DNA of 5,705 nt, taken from NCBI GenBank assembly GCA_011620845.1, contig WOYJ01000025.1, positions 1 through 5,705 on the forward strand. Direction: 5' to 3'. This DNA comes from Methanobacteriaceae archaeon. GTDB lineage: Archaea > Methanobacteriota > Methanobacteria > Methanobacteriales > Methanobacteriaceae. The translations under genes were made by a program, and so were the position numbers. Every line of letters starts with the position of its first letter. Positions within the stretch are counted from its first letter, which is position 1. Positions 5,592-5,705 of the stretch are shown here, in pieces. The notes beneath the pieces were generated by a model. That model did not search any database. It had not been told where the DNA came from and saw only the letters and a list, made by a program, of their open reading frames with translations.

Positions 5592-5705
5592 CTAATTATT
5601 AGTTTTTATCATCCAATTGTTGTTTAAAATAAGTTGGTATAATCTGTTGAAATAGTTGTTGTTTATTTTAGTTTGCTCTTCTTTTGTTTTCCTAGTTAAT
5701 TTTTT
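5592..5705 (-). CDS. Possible C-terminal end of an upstream gene, cut by the window edge
   Basis: One minus-strand frame is open from the right edge to TAG at 5592-5594, giving 37 residues rich in Asn, Lys and Thr (it starts KKLTRKTKEEQTKINNN). The other two frames close within a few codons of the edge. Composition is low-complexity and no family is recognisable, so this may be non-coding AT-rich leader DNA for otsA. A weak TATA-like ACTAATAATTAG overlaps its end, about 45 nt before the otsA start. Confidence 0.22.
   Translation of the reverse strand, partial: KKLTRKTKEEQTKINNNYFNRLYQLILNNNWMIKTNN

Overview
The window looks like a piece of an archaeal chromosome, most likely a methanogen of the Methanobacteriales (Methanobacterium-like). 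This is an inference. It rests on GGTG-type Shine-Dalgarno sites at short spacing, AT-rich TATA-like elements about 25 nt before the expected transcription starts, AT-rich gaps, an archaeal-type SIS protein, and a small zinc ribbon of a kind I associate with that order. Every supportable protein gene is on the minus strand, so the window reads from right to left in transcription order.

Right to left: a possible C-terminal scrap of an unidentified gene (5592-5705); a full-length GT20 trehalose-6-phosphate synthase, otsA (4058-5551), with its catalytic residues in place; a T-rich gap; a SIS-domain sugar-phosphate isomerase-like protein (3297-3833) with its own promoter-like element; a badly decayed DHA2/EmrB-type MFS drug transporter (2220-3235) that still has its promoter and Shine-Dalgarno site but carries many stops, several frameshifts and a large N-terminal deletion; a gene-poor stretch (1737-2219); then the two-gene operon lemA-htpX (1736 to 181), joined by a TAATG stop/start overlap. 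A zinc-ribbon coding segment (23-187) follows htpX in another frame and has no start codon. It ends at 23, where a further gene may begin by an ATGA overlap and run off the left edge.

The gene-poor stretch holds two things worth attention. One is a short fossil of the otsA 3' end (1927-1981; 29 of 33 bases identical to the intact gene), so a second otsA or a tandem duplication once stood next to lemA. The other is a compact GC-rich island (about 2066-2165) in an AT-rich background, which can fold with long-range pairing and has two mutually exclusive helices. It is a candidate structured RNA.

Functionally, LemA and HtpX form a membrane-associated pair probably concerned with membrane protein quality control. 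OtsA makes trehalose-6-phosphate, and its phosphatase partner is not visible here. The SIS protein probably handles a sugar phosphate, but nothing ties it directly to trehalose. I see no complete undescribed multigene system. The strongest leads are the HtpX/zinc-ribbon junction, where one extra base would fuse the two into a 383-residue protein, and the GC-rich RNA candidate.
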